From: Aptenodytes patagonicus
Taxonomy: Eukaryota > Chordata > Aves > Sphenisciformes > Spheniscidae
DNA length: 64,000 bases
Assembly (NCBI RefSeq): GCF_965638725.1
Contig: NC_134950.1
Coordinates: 132,881,636-132,945,635, forward strand
Direction of reading: 5' to 3'
Positions 50,001-61,620 of the stretch are shown here, in pieces (within the stretch, counting starts at the first letter, position 1; each line of letters starts with the position of its first letter). Made by a program: the position numbers and the translations under genes. The notes under the pieces are model-generated. The model worked only from the letters and a program-made list of their open reading frames with translations, did no database searches and was not told the origin of the DNA.

Positions 50001-52572
50001 TTTAAGGCACTTACCAAGGAAGGTGGCTACCTCAACTGTGTTTCCCTCATGCCTGAGGGGACTCAAGCCTGCCTCTGTCAGGAGAGTTACCTGAGGCTGC
50101 AAATCTTCCCAGTCTGTTGGATGGGCAGGTTTCTCTAACTACCTGATAGAGCAAGGCATCTTCATCCTCAGGCATATTTTTAATAGCCTCTGGGCAGATT
50201 CAGAGTGAAGATTAACAGCACAGAGTAACAGAGCAGCTGTCCAGAGCAGAGAGCAATTAGCTGGCCTAATGAGCAAACACCACAAGCAAGACTGATCAAA
50301 ATGGCACAGCGATGATACATTGCCGTCAGCATAAAACGGGACTGTCAATGTGCCTTTCTTAAACCAATTGAGTGAAAAGTCTGCACGTTTCCTACACGTT
50401 GGGATCTGATCCATTAGCAAAGATAACGAGTCTCGGGCTTAAGGTCCCTCAGAGCATGCACCACTTCCTACTGGAGTGGAAGGGCACCTAGATCAGTCCC
50501 CCACAGTCAGCTGCATCTTCAGATAAGATCCTGCAACTCTCATTCACAAGAATTTCATGGGTGTGTTTGTAAATAGATATGGACCTTAGACAGGGGGATC
50601 CCTCCCCATAAATTTAGCTTTATTTTACCACGTAAAAATGGCTCTTCTCCAAGCTCTTTCTTTAGTCAAGCCTTCAGTGAACCACACCCCTTCTCAGCTT
50701 TGTCAAACATATCCAAATGATATTACTGCACTACTTAAAGGCAGATAAAAGCAGGTGGGGGAGCTGTCACGGCAATAGGCAGCAGCAACACAGCTCCCAC
50801 AAGCCAAAGCACAAGCAGCTTTGATTTGGCAAAGAAAGAGTAATTAAGACATGCTCCTCCAGGATCCCTGTGGCATTAACTCCTCCAGTAGCAGCTTTTA
50901 CTCTCCATTTTGCTGGTTGAGCAAGGCCTGTTTCCTCTCTAGGGACTACCAAGGTGCTCTAGGAGAGGTGTGGTAGACTCAGAGCCTTCTCAGGTACAGT
51001 GCCACTGAGGAGTCACGTGGGGCGTGCAGGGACGCTCCAGCCGATGCTACAATCCCCAAGCAAGACAGGAAGGACAACATTTTCAGAATGCTCCCTGCAT
51101 GTAATAACCTATGTTGATTTGCACAGGTCCACGCCTAAATGCAAATCCTTCACACATACTGGCAGATAGCGTCTTACGTGCAGATACCAAAGGCTGGGTG
51201 CCACACATGTCCTGAAAATACCCCATTTGCTAGGGCACACTGGACATTTGCATGCGTAAGTATCCAATCTCAAGAAGCCAAATTTGTACTGCCATTTTTG
51301 CCTCTCCCCAAATAGCAGACACTTCTTGGTATCACTTCTAGAAAATGTTATAGAGCATGCAAAAGCCAGAAGGGACCAGCAAAGCCTTGGCAAGTGACCT
51401 TTCCCCAGCCTTGGGAACAAGCTGTGGATTTTTACGGTGACGGTTCAGATCCAAAAGCAAGTTAAAATTCTATTGCTGGTTACTGCTCTGGATTGCAGGG
51501 TTTGGAAAGGCGTCGTATGACTGCTGCTTGACATGGGCATTTGCTGAAGCAAATGTTTAAAAAAAGAGCTTGAATAGCTCTTAATTAAATGGGCTTGTAT
51601 TGTGCTGAGTGAGGGTGTGCCCCATCCTGGCTGGCAAAGTGACACAGGTAGAGGCCAAAGCAGTAACTAACACTGAAATGTGGGGAGGAATGGGGAGCTC
51701 CACACACCTCAGGATTTAAAACTATCTTCAACCTTTGTTCTTGTTCTCAACACAGACAAAAAGCATGAGAGAAGGTTTCATTGGGGTTTATAAAGAAGCT
51801 GTTTAGCAGTAAAAGCTGATCTACAGGCAGAGGACAAAAGAACAATGGCTCTGCCGAAATGCTACACCGGGAGGTTCTGTAAGGAATAATTTCGAGTCAA
51901 GACTGGAAAAGATCAAATAGCAGCTGAAAAGCAAGAATATACCAGGGAGGAGGGGAGAAAGGAGCTATACTGCTTCAGCACAAACAACTGAAAATACAGA
52001 ATAAAAAATACATGTGTTGTTAGGCAGCTCTTTTGCATTGTTAACTCCATTTGCCTTGGTAAATAAACCAGAAATTTACCTTTTTAACTTCCTCATCTTA
52101 GTACAATTTTGATAGTTTTGTGTAACTACACTCCCTCTTCTAAGAGGTTTTACTGAAGCTTAGATCTGCAAAGGTACTGAGACACCACTGAAGCAAGTGG
52201 AATCAGACACCTCAATGCTTTTGTCAATATGACCCTTTGACCACACTGGAAATCTGTAGCTGCACGAGGGGAGATACATACTCACACAACTACACTAGTT
52301 TAAATACACATCTTAGGTTATAACTAAATTATTTTTCCTGTGTGTACAAGTGGGATGCCACTGCCACAAATACAACTATGATTCCACCTCTGCCTGTCTC
52401 TGTGGTCCTCGTTAAAGTTGCAGCCATAGTTTACAATGCACAGCGTCAGTAACTGTCCTGGAGGTAGCTGTGCAATGACGTGTAAGTTTAAGTGATGTTA
52501 AAACTCCCACATACCCAAAGGTTCCTCTCAGGGATCTAAAACTTTAGAAAGCCCATTTGAACCTCTTGCCAC
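50001..52572. other. Intergenic sequence; nothing recognised
   Basis: Unique-looking DNA with no exon, RNA gene or repeat I can name. Confidence 0.5.
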
Positions 52573-52578
52573 CACTTA

Positions 52579-53962
52579 GAATCATAGAATCATAGAATCG
52601 TTAAGTTTGGAAAAGACCTTTAAGATCATCGAGTCCAACCGTCAACCCAACACCACCATGCCCACTAAACCACGTCCCTAAGTGCCTCATCTACACGTCT
52701 TTTAAATATTTCCAGGGATGGGGACTCAACCACTTCCCTGGGCAGTCTGGTCCAATGTTTCACCACTCTTTCAGTAAAGAAATTTTTCCTCACGTCCAAT
52801 CTAAACCTCCCCTGGCGCAACTTGAAGCCATTTCCTCTCATCCTATCGCTAGTTACTTGGGAGAAGAGACCAACACCCACCTCGCTACAACCTCCTTTCA
52901 GGTAGTTGTAGAGAGTGATAAGGTCTTCCCTGAGCCTCCTCTTCTCCAGACTAAACAGTCCCAGTTCCCTCAGCCGGCTCCTCATAAGACTTGTTCTCCA
53001 GACCCCTCACCAGCTTTGTTGCCCTTCTCTGGACACGCTCCAGCACCTCGACGTCCTTCTTGTAGTGAGGGGCCCAAAACTGAACACAGTATTCGAGGTG
53101 CGGCCTCACCAGTGCCGAGTACAGGGGCACGGTCACTTCCCTACTCCTGCTGGCCACACTAGTTCTGATACAGGCCAGGATGCCATTGGCCTTCTTGGCC
53201 GCCTGGGCACACTGCCGGCTCATGTTCAGCCGGCTGTCGACCAGCACCCCCAGGTCCTTTTCTGCCAGGCAGCTTTCCAGCCACTCTTCCCCAAGCCTGT
53301 AGCGCTGCATGGGGTTGTTGTGGCCGAAGTGCAGGACCCAGCACTTGGCCTTGTTGAACCTCATACAATTGGTCTGGGCCCATCGATCCAGCCTGTCCAG
53401 GTCCCTCTGCAGAGCCTTCCTACCCTCGAGCAGATCAACACTCCCGCCCAACTTGGTGTCGTCTGCAAACTCACTGAGGGTGCACTCGATCCCCTCATCC
53501 AGATCATTGATAAGGATATTGAACAAGACCGGCCCCAGTACTGAGCCCTGGGGAACACCGCTCGTGACCGGCCGCCAACTGGATTGAACTCCATTCACCA
53601 CAACTCTCTGGGCCCGGCCGTTCAGCCAGTTTTTGACCCAGTGCAGAGTCCACCTGTCTAAGCCGTGAGCCGCCAGCTTCTCTAGGAGAATGCTGTGGGA
53701 GACGGTGTCAAAGGCCTTGCTGAAGTCCAGGTAGACCACATCCACAGCCTTTCCCTCCTCCACTAGGCGGGTCACCTGGTCATAGAAGGAAATCAGGTTG
53801 GTCAAGCAGGACCTGCCTCTCATGAACCCGTGCTGGCTGGGCCTGATCCCCTGGTTGTCCCGCACATGCCTTGTGAGTGCCCTCAGGATGAACCACTCCA
53901 TAATCTTCCCTGGCACCGAGGTCAGGCTGACAGGCCTGTAGTTCCCCAGATCCTCCTTCCAG
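52579..53962 (-). mobile_element. CR1 LINE, 5'-truncated, well preserved
   Basis: The left end carries AGAATCATAGAATCATAGAA, the complement of three ATTCTA(T/A)G tail units, followed by the conserved short 3'UTR. About 1.3 kb of ORF2 coding sequence then reads leftward on the minus strand. The element stops abruptly in the reverse transcriptase region at about 53962. CACTTA occurs on both sides (52573-52578 and 53963-53968), a plausible short target duplication. Preservation is much better than in the other LINE fragments here, so this is a comparatively young insertion. Confidence 0.92.
52665..53962 (-). pseudogene. CR1 ORF2 fragment: reverse transcriptase, frameshifted
   Basis: ORF2 of CR1 encodes an endonuclease and reverse transcriptase that copy the element RNA at the genomic target. 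Here only the reverse transcriptase and C-terminal part remain. In order from 53962 there are [50 protein letters not shown], the catalytic FADDTKL box, and the C-terminal stretch up to [17 protein letters not shown]. One extra base near 52985 then shifts the frame. The C-terminus continues in the next frame ([20 protein letters not shown] onward) to a stop at 52665. The endonuclease and the N-terminal part of the reverse transcriptase are absent, so it cannot be functional. There is no true start codon. Confidence 0.92.
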
Positions 53963-53968
53963 CACTTA

Positions 53969-56900
53969 TTACAGCTTGGTTTTCTTAGGAAGTTTCGGCA
54001 TAGCCCGATTTCTGGTCTCAGACTAGTTGTGTCATTCCGTTCAGGTACTTACTTACGAGCTTTACTTTAGCCCTATATCTTGAATTTCCTTGCTTTAAAG
54101 TAGGGATGATGCATGCTTGTTTTCAGGTAGATGAAAGGATCAGTCTTCAGTGGTGAGCTCACTTCTCCAGAGCACTCCACAACTGCAAGGTATTGTTATT
54201 AATTTGAGTTTAGGTGTAGGCACAGGTCATAGGAATATCTTCAAATTTTGTGGAAACATTTTGCAGAGGACAAGCCCAGCCAAAATTCTGTTCCAGCACG
54301 AAAAAGAGAAAACCAATAAATAAAACTAGAGAGGTAATATATTGTGAATAAAATTACTCATTAAAAAGGTAACTGCATGGTAAATTATTATAGCAGAAAA
54401 ATAAAAACATACGAATTAAGGAAGAATAGCTGTCTGTAACAATAACAGATAATACCTTAAGTGCTTCAGCTGATCATTTAAAATGGGACTTCAGCTTTCC
54501 AAAGCTGCTTTCAATCATGGTCAGCAACGTATGCTGTTCTAATGTTGATTCCTCACTTTCTCAGTGTTTTCCATTTCAGATGCAATTCAGCAGATGTTAA
54601 TTAACACCTACGATAGCTAATGTATTACCTAGAGGCATTTTCATATCTACTGCTAGCCAGCTGAGAACTGAGCCAGGAACAAATCCTAGCTTCCTGGCCT
54701 TGCAGAAAGAATTAAACCACCTTTAAATGTCCAGTGTAATGTTGAGTCATTGGTTTGTCTCATCCTCAAGAGAAAGCCATTGCAAAATCCTGTCCTTGTA
54801 TATTCTGTACATCTACCTATTTCATAAATTCTATTTCTCTAGCTGCTTTAGGGTCCAGCAAGGAGACTGCTATAGCATTGGTATGCCAAGAAAAGAACCC
54901 CAAAATAGAGAAGCCAGAAAATACGTTTTTTCTCCTCCTCCTCTTTGCAGAGGTCTGAGCTACAGCATTTCTAGGAAGTACTGTTGGCAGGATTTCTCGT
55001 TTAAGTTTACATCGTGTTCCTAGTCCTGAACCCAATGATGTTAAACAGGACAGGTAAATCAACTCTGATTTTTGGAAACTTCTGTCACTGAAAGCACATG
55101 CCAAGATAAACACAACCAAGGATGTGCAGGCTATGAGGCTCCTTCTGTTTCTCATGTAGTCGTATTTCCAGAATCACGACTAAGGCTCAGTTCTGCTCCT
55201 GTTCATAAAATTGAGAGAGAATGTGCCCAGCAGCACGTGCAGAAATGGATCTATTATAACTTTTCCTTTTCCCTTGGCCACTGAAATGCTGCCCACTCTC
55301 CTGTCACTAAGCAGTTCTTGGAGATCAGTGGACAGTTTATCTGCTATTTACAGGCTGAGGATAAAACAAAGACCTGGAAAGCAAAATGGACTGAAGTCAG
55401 CAGTGAAAAGAAAAAAGTGAGACACCAAAGTTCAAGGATGCACAGTACCTCTAACTTTTCATTTCAACAGACTGACATAGGTATGGTTCTTATTTTCAGC
55501 AACGCAGAGGATCATGCTTTTTACCTCCTTAGTGTAAAAAGAACTACCATGATAAATGGTAACTTTGGATCAGGGGAAAGACCTTGAGGCATTGCAAACA
55601 GGCAGCAGAAGAGTCATGGCACATACAGGCTTGCGTCTGAGAATCAAGCCTACTTCACACATCCCAAAACATCTGATAGCCTGGTAACTAATAATACCCT
55701 GAAAAAACATTCTAACTCACTTTTACTTACATGAAACATGTCGTCTAGCTCTGATGAGGATTACTCACCAGAGTAAATTTTTCATTTAAAATCATGTCTT
55801 ACAGCTATCATGGAAAGCTGTTTGCTATCCCCCAAACACATATTATCTGATGTTATATTGCTTTATCTAGATAAAATGGGCAGTAAATCAAATTCATAAG
55901 CTGCAGCTGCTAATCGATACGCTTTAGTTGAAGACTACATCCAAATACTGTTTCTTAGAGCTATTTGTGAATTTCAGATGTGTCATCAAGGATAACACAG
56001 AGAAACTACTGCACTACTTCTGCTGTCTATAAAATTGAGCAACTTTATCCCTTTTGTTTTATTCTGAAATGAAAAATCACAGCCAGCAGGTCTCCCATTT
56101 TATTTACAATAAATTAGTGATGAAGGAGAAAGGTTTGTTTTTCAAAATGGTGTAATCATATGGTCTCAAATATCATTCTATAACCAACCCTCTCTCACCC
56201 CAGCTTTTAAAAGACATCTCAGAAAATACCAGGTTTGGGTTTCTTTCTTTTGCCCTACCAAACAGGATCCCAAAAGGCTGCAAAATGAGCTTCCAGTTTG
56301 TACCTGCACTTGAAACCGCTTTTCTTCCAATTAGGTATCACATATTTGAACGAGCTAAATTAAACATGGGCTTTAACGTGAAGCATCCAGCTACACTGGC
56401 CAGGCCAAGGCTGGGAGTTCTGTCCTTCAGATTTTAGCCCTCAGTTATCTTGTTAATGGACAAGAGACTTGATATTTCAAATATAAAATTATCATTGGTT
56501 GCACTACAGTGAAGACAGAACTAAAAAAAAAACCCAAACCCCCAGAAAACAGCGAACACCCCTCTCCTCCCAAAAACAGTAAAGTCCCCTCTCCATTCTT
56601 TCAGTTCAGTTTAAGTCATACCCTGACATAACATCTGAGGTTAAAAGTCTTGAGGCTTTCAGGGCATTTATTCCGGTGTTTCCAATTTAGGATCATTTTC
56701 TGCAGGTGCTCCCTATAATCTTTGCTGAGGTCCAGACTGACCAGCCTACAATAGCAGGGAATGATTCACCAGGCAGCTACTCAGAGATTTATTTTTAGTT
56801 TTGGCAAGGGCAGGAATAAGCAGGCATATACTTTGCAAGTTTATTTGACAAGTTCACTCTATTTACTAAACATTTATTTTTTGCCCCAAACCTGCAATCC

Positions 56901-59900
56901 TTAGTAGTATCTGGAATAATATTAAGAAAATTGCACTACAACTGATGTAGCCGAGGTTGAACCTCATCTGCTTATTTCCATTTATTTTGTCAATGTTACT
57001 GCTCGCTTTTAAAAACAAACAGCAACTACTTTCTCAGCTGCCCTATTTCCTAAACTTACTTTCCGACGCATGATCTTTATAAAGGAGATGAGGAAAATAC
57101 CTATATTAAGAATACCAACAGTCTTTTAATAATTCAATGCACAGAAATGCACTATTGTTATAACTGAACAAGTATTCTCCAATACAAAAGAAAGGTCGAA
57201 CTTTCTCCACTTCAAGGGTTAAAAAAAATAATTCAGATGCTCCATAAATGCCGTCTTTTTCTGTATCAGCTTAATTCATTTACATGTGTATGGATTACTT
57301 AAAGCTTTATCTTATACTCAGACTGAGAAACAAAAGGACTATTTCTGCGCTACAAGTTGGTTATGGCCAACGGGGCTTCTCACTCCTCGCTGTGGTACAC
57401 AGGTCAGCACTAACCTAGAGATATTGCTGCGTGGCCCTTGCACGGAGGGCGGGGAAAGTGAGACGAGGCAGTCAGCCCATTTTCTCATGGATCTAGTTTT
57501 TCAGTGGCTGCTATCAAATTCATTGAAGCAAGGATTTGACGGAGCAGGAAGATAGAATTACGTCTCCTTCCCACAGCTCAAGGTCAGGATAAAGATGGAG
57601 GATGGCTGCAAGCGAGTCATTTTATGTGTATTTACTTTGTATTCTGACCAAATTTCCAAGCTGAAAGTACCATCCACAAGGATTAAGACATGGCTAATAT
57701 TTAGTCTCATATTAACCAGTATTGATATCGAATCTTAACAGCAGCCATCTGAACAGCATACCAGACTTCTTCTCAAATAAAACCCAAATTGGTAGGTATC
57801 TCGTGCCTAGGTAAAGACTTGCAACTAATAAACCTGAGACATTTCCAAAGAGCAACTAGAGGTTCACTGTAGAAAGAGGTAGCTCGGAGGTACAGAAAAG
57901 AGGAAACTATTTTCACAACAGTGTAAGGATTAAAAATGCAGAAAAGCATCTGCATGAGATGTATAAAACACTAGTCTGCATACTCGGGCCTCTGGATAGT
58001 TCTGAGGATCTGACCCTCACAGAGCTCACACTAAACCAGACGTAGGAGTAAGAAAGGCACCGGTGCAATAGCTGCTTACTTGTTCTTCCATTTTGGACAC
58101 ACACATATACAAAAAAGGTTCTTTGGGCCCTAGAATATGTAAATACAGGCAGAATTGTTTTGCCTGTAATAAACACGAACATGTTGCCTTCCAAAGGTAG
58201 TATGACAACCCTGGCAGCAAAGCTACCCCTTTCTGCCTTCTTTCCCCCTGCCCCGGGCTAACTGTAGCTGAAGTACGGTTCTTCTTCATCCATCTCTCCA
58301 TTCCCAGCTTTTAAACTTTCCTCCTTCTATCTCACACCCCTTTGTCTGAGTCTGGGTTTGCTCCAATTGCTTCTTCTCAACAGATGGATTTCAGATGCCC
58401 CTTGACTGAAGAGGCTCCACATAAGAAAAGCATCTCCGAGGACGAACTTTTAAGAGCTCCCCACAAAACCCCCCAGCTCTTTGCTTGGTCAGCATGTAGT
58501 CAGGAACATAAAAAGGCAGTCCAGAACCAGTACCTTATGGTTTTACTAAATGAAATTAAAGAAGCGTATGTCTGCACTTTGGGTGGAAAAAAGCTTTTAT
58601 GGAAACAGATTTGATGCTACAGTCCCTTTGTCCTTGGGTTTCAGAGTCTGAAGGAGTAGCTGAGTGAAGGACTGGTAAGTACCTAAGCCAGCAAGGTTGT
58701 CCGAGTTTATCTCACAGGAGCTTTCAAAGTTCATTATGTATTATTACACCCATTGAACCATGGGGCACTTGTCCAGCATCTACTGCATCATTTCAGTGAT
58801 TGTCAGGGACTGGTTTAATCCGTATTTTCACATGGAACTCAGCTCTCAGCTCTTGTTTCCTTTCAGGTCACTTTTTATTTTTAATTGACCTTAAATTATT
58901 AGTTACAACCAAACAAAATCATAACTGCATAATACTTGACTGCTAGGAAATAATTTTCAGTCCCTGCTACTATATATCTTATCTCACATTCAGAAAAAGT
59001 CTAAAACCATATTAACAATATAAAGTATATTGCAAATGCATTTAAAATAAATAAATCAGTTGTTGCTACATCACCTACTATCAAGAAATGTGTAATTGCC
59101 GAGTGTTTTTAGCTGAGCTTGCTCTGTAAGGCACACCACCAGTACGAATCTGGCTTACAGTTTACTTTGTCCAAAAATCCAGGAGCTGTTAGAGGGAGCA
59201 GATAGCTGCCCGAGTTAAAGCACATTATCTTGCTGTCAAAAGAAATCCTGGGAATCTTTAACTTTGCTTCACAAGCCTCGGACACGGTAAAGTGTAAAGA
59301 ACATTTCCAGTGGTGCCCAAGCCTATTTCCACATTAGGAGTGCAACCCTGCCCGTGCTCTCCAGGGCTGGTCTTGTCTCCCAAAAGACTATTTACATTTT
59401 ATCACACAATTTCTTCATCGGAGCTTCATTAAGCCAGTCATCACCAATTATGCAAAAATCATGTGTTCCCTGGGTAAACAGCGTGAATTGCTAGACAACA
59501 ACCGGCCTCCCTGTTTAACAGAACTATGGGAGATCAGCCTCCGAAACACCTGCTTATCGTTACACACTAAGAAGAGGGAGAAAACCAGCACAGTCCTGCC
59601 TTTTGCATATTTAACTGCAATGCGATGTGGGGCATGGGCAAATGCAAGCGCCTGCCCCTCATGATACCTCTCTTTTGACCCCCGCAGGGGAAGGAGGATG
59701 GGTTCACGGCATGCCTGCTAACAGCAGGGCAGGAGCACATACGGCACCGCCGGAGGTCCTTGGCCCTGAAATTAGGTAAGAGCACTTCGTTCCCCCCTTC
59801 CTTCAATAAGGCAGCGCGTGAGATGAGAGCAGCAAAGCACCTCCTCAGCCGGAGAGCTGAGAGGAGCTGGGTCACAGGCCTGAGAAGTCAGCGCATTGGC

Positions 59901-59994
59901 TCCTGGCAAGGGCTGGAGGAAGGTACAGAGACCCCAGCGTCGGCCCTGGGATAGCACCTTTGAATCCGCTCACCACAGTACAGGGAGTGGGGTG
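53969..59994. other. Intergenic sequence downstream of PRR15; no gene seen
   Basis: No exon or RNA gene is recognised. A stretch at about 56.68-57.05 kb faintly recalls the complement of an old CR1 reverse transcriptase region (GGTCCAGACTGACCAGCCTAC) but is too diverged to annotate. The part nearest PRR15 (59.2-59.99 kb) may include its transcription termination region. Confidence 0.5.
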
Positions 59995-60000
59995 TTTATT
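59995..60000 (-). terminator. PRR15: Candidate PRR15 poly(A) signal AATAAA
   Basis: Complement of TTTATT, reading CCAATAAACACC on the minus strand, 268 nt beyond the PRR15 stop codon. A GT-rich stretch (TGTGGTGAG, complement about 59968-59976) lies roughly 20-30 nt downstream, where a cleavage-stimulating element is expected. This would give a 3'UTR of roughly 290 nt. A longer alternative 3'UTR is possible. Confidence 0.6.
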
Positions 60001-60268
60001 GGTGTTATTTTGTTAGGACAATCACATCGTCCCATCATCTGGGAGTTTGGTCTTGGCAGTGTTCATGTAACACAGCACTCATCTGGCGGAGGTGCCGGGC
60101 TCCACGCAGTGTCTGGTCAGGGCTGGGGAAGCTGCTGCCACACACCTCCATGTCGCCCACGGGGCCAAGCAAGGCCAACCCCAGCTGTGGGGCAGCTGCA
60201 GGCTCCGGCCACCCATCCAGTGGCGGTTTCTCACAGGGCCACGGCTCCGGAGACGAAGCCCTCCTGGG
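60001..60268 (-). other. PRR15: PRR15 3'UTR (inferred)
   Basis: Sequence between the PRR15 stop codon and the first AATAAA on the minus strand. The extent is inferred only from that signal. Confidence 0.5.
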
Positions 60269-60637
60269 CTACTCGCCCCCTTGGGCGGCACGGCCCGGGG
60301 CACCGCCACCGTCGAAGACCTCGGGGCTGTCGGCCAGCAGCGAGGTGCGCACCTTCCGCCTCTCCTTGAAGCGGCCCGAGTGGGAGACGCGGAGGCTCCG
60401 GCGGTTGCCGCCGCCCGCCCCCGCGGCCTCGCCGCTGCCGAAGGGGGGCGGCTGCTCCTCCCGGCCGCCGGGGCTGGGGGGGGCGGCGGGGGCCTCGCTG
60501 GCGGCGGCGGGAGGCGGCGGGGCGGCCGCCGCTTCCTTGCGCTTCTTCTTGCTGGTCAGTGACTTCCACCAGGGCCCCGCCGAGCTGCCCTTCACGCCGG
60601 CGCGGGGGGCGGCGGTGGCCGCGGCGCTGTCCGCCAT
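60269..60637 (-). CDS. PRR15: PRR15, proline-rich protein 15, complete
   Basis: The protein is 122 residues (mammalian PRR15 is about 130), in one coding exon as in mammals. It starts MADS. The conserved N-terminal block GPWWKSLTSKKKRKEA lies at about residues 21-36. A low-complexity Ala/Pro/Gly middle follows (about 37-77). The conserved basic block RRSLRVSHSGRFKERRKVRTSLL comes next (about 79-101), then an acidic/Gly-rich tail ending at TAG (60271-60269). I recognise the family from these two blocks. The ATG is chosen because it matches the family start, has purine at -3 and G at +4, and lies 9 nt after a good splice acceptor, although the frame stays open further upstream. PRR15 is a small, probably intracellular protein linked in mammals to early trophoblast and epithelial development. 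Its biochemical role is not established. Codons are extremely GC-rich, as in the surrounding CpG island. It lies in the same orientation as WIPF3 and upstream of it, matching human synteny. Confidence 0.93.
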   Translation of the reverse strand: MADSAAATAAPRAGVKGSSAGPWWKSLTSKKKRKEAAAAPPPPAAASEAPAAPPSPGGREEQPPPFGSGEAAGAGGGNRRSLRVSHSGRFKERRKVRTSLLADSPEVFDGGGAPGRAAQGGE

Positions 60638-60648
60638 CTCGGGCTCCT
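60638..60648 (-). other. PRR15: PRR15 coding-exon splice acceptor and 9-nt 5'UTR
   Basis: On the minus strand, CTCTCTTCGCCCCCCGCAG is followed by GAGCCCGAG and the ATG. The AG is at 60648-60647 and the exon begins at 60646. The pyrimidine tract and CAG|G fit the consensus. Known PRR15 genes have a noncoding first exon spliced to a single coding exon, which agrees. Confidence 0.75.
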
Positions 60649-61424
60649 GCGGGGGGCGAAGAGAGCGAGGGCGGGCTGGCAGCCGGGCACGCTGCCACCC
60701 CGCCCGCCGGGGCCCCTCCGCCGCTCGGGCCGGCTCCGGGTGCACCTGAAGGCGCCGGGGACCGCTCTTCCCCAGCACGGGGGGGGCGGGGGGGCGGGCA
60801 GCCCCCCCAACACGGGCAGCGCTTCTGGGAGAGGTCAACCCTTCACCCCGGGAGCTGCCGAGCAGGGAGGGACAGGTCTTGCGCAGGCAGCCGGGTGGGC
60901 GCGGGGGCAGGATTTTGCGCTTTGCCCCTGGCCGAGCCCCGGTGACAGGCTCTGAAGCGCCACCCCACCTTCCCGTGCGCGGCTGACAGAGCTAAAGGTA
61001 AATAAAGTCCCGGAGCTGAGCCGCGGGACCCGCTCCCTGCACTCGCCACCCCCCCAGCCCCAGAAGTGGACCCCGAGGCCCGGTACCTTAGGGCTGCTGC
61101 TTTCCCGCGGGACAGGGCCGGGAGCCCGCGTACCTCCCGGGGGCTCCGGCGATGGGGCGCCGCTCTCTCCCTCCCCCCGCCGGCTCCCGGCGCAACAGGT
61201 ACGGCAGGCGACACTGACCTGCGGGCGGGAGCGCGCTCCTTCTCCCGCGGGGAACCGCGGCCGCCTCTCCCTGCGCACGCCCCTACGGCTCCATCGCCGC
61301 GGCAGGGAAGGAGGGAAGAGACCGCCGGGCGGCTGTGCGGCGCGGCGGCAGGTGGCGGCCAACCCCACGGCTCGCCCCCGTGGGCGGGGCGGCGGCCTGG
61401 CCGGCCCCGGGCGGCTCCCGCTCA

Positions 61425-61430
61425 CCTGCC
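61425..61430 (-). other. PRR15: Candidate splice donor of PRR15 noncoding exon 1
   Basis: On the minus strand GGCAG|GTGAGC places the exon end at 61426 and the intron start at 61425, an excellent donor. Spliced to 60646 it removes a 779-bp intron. Alternatives are CAG|GTCAGT (exon end 61219) and GAG|GTACGC further in. Transcript data would decide. Confidence 0.5.
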
Positions 61431-61620
61431 CGGCTCCCGCCCTGTGGGGCGGGGGAGCGGCCGAGGCCGGCGGTGGAGGGAGGAGGGGCCGGCCCCGGGG
61501 CGCGGCGCCGGGTCCTCGGGGCGGCAGGGAGGGGGTTGCTGGGCGGGGGAAGGCCGGTGTCCCTCTGAAGGGACACCCGGCGGTGAAGAGACGGGGAGGA
61601 GGAGGGAGCCTTAGTGCAGG

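Larger units (their letters stand above)
60200..61620 (-). promoter_or_regulatory. PRR15: CpG island with PRR15 promoter and noncoding first exon
   Basis: About 1.4 kb of extreme GC and CpG density covers the PRR15 coding exon and extends upstream on the minus strand. It ends sharply near 61.62 kb, where AT-rich sequence resumes. The transcription start is expected between about 61.3 and 61.6 kb. No TATA box is evident and GC boxes are frequent. Open frames of up to about 200 codons on both strands are by-products of the composition. Confidence 0.8.

Noticed and set aside
52755..53587. Plus-strand frames up to 209 aa at 52.9-53.5 kb
   Set aside because: Antisense of the CR1 reverse transcriptase frame.
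56680..57050. Possible old CR1 reverse transcriptase remnant
   Set aside because: Only one short block resembles CR1; too diverged to support without an alignment.
60092..60749. Plus-strand frames of 156-199 aa opposite PRR15
   Set aside because: These are antisense shadows of the PRR15 coding exon.
60835..61614. Open frames of 196 aa (minus), 182 aa (plus) and others upstream of PRR15
   Set aside because: Same compositional effect. The PRR15 first exon is noncoding in known genes, and no conserved motif is seen.
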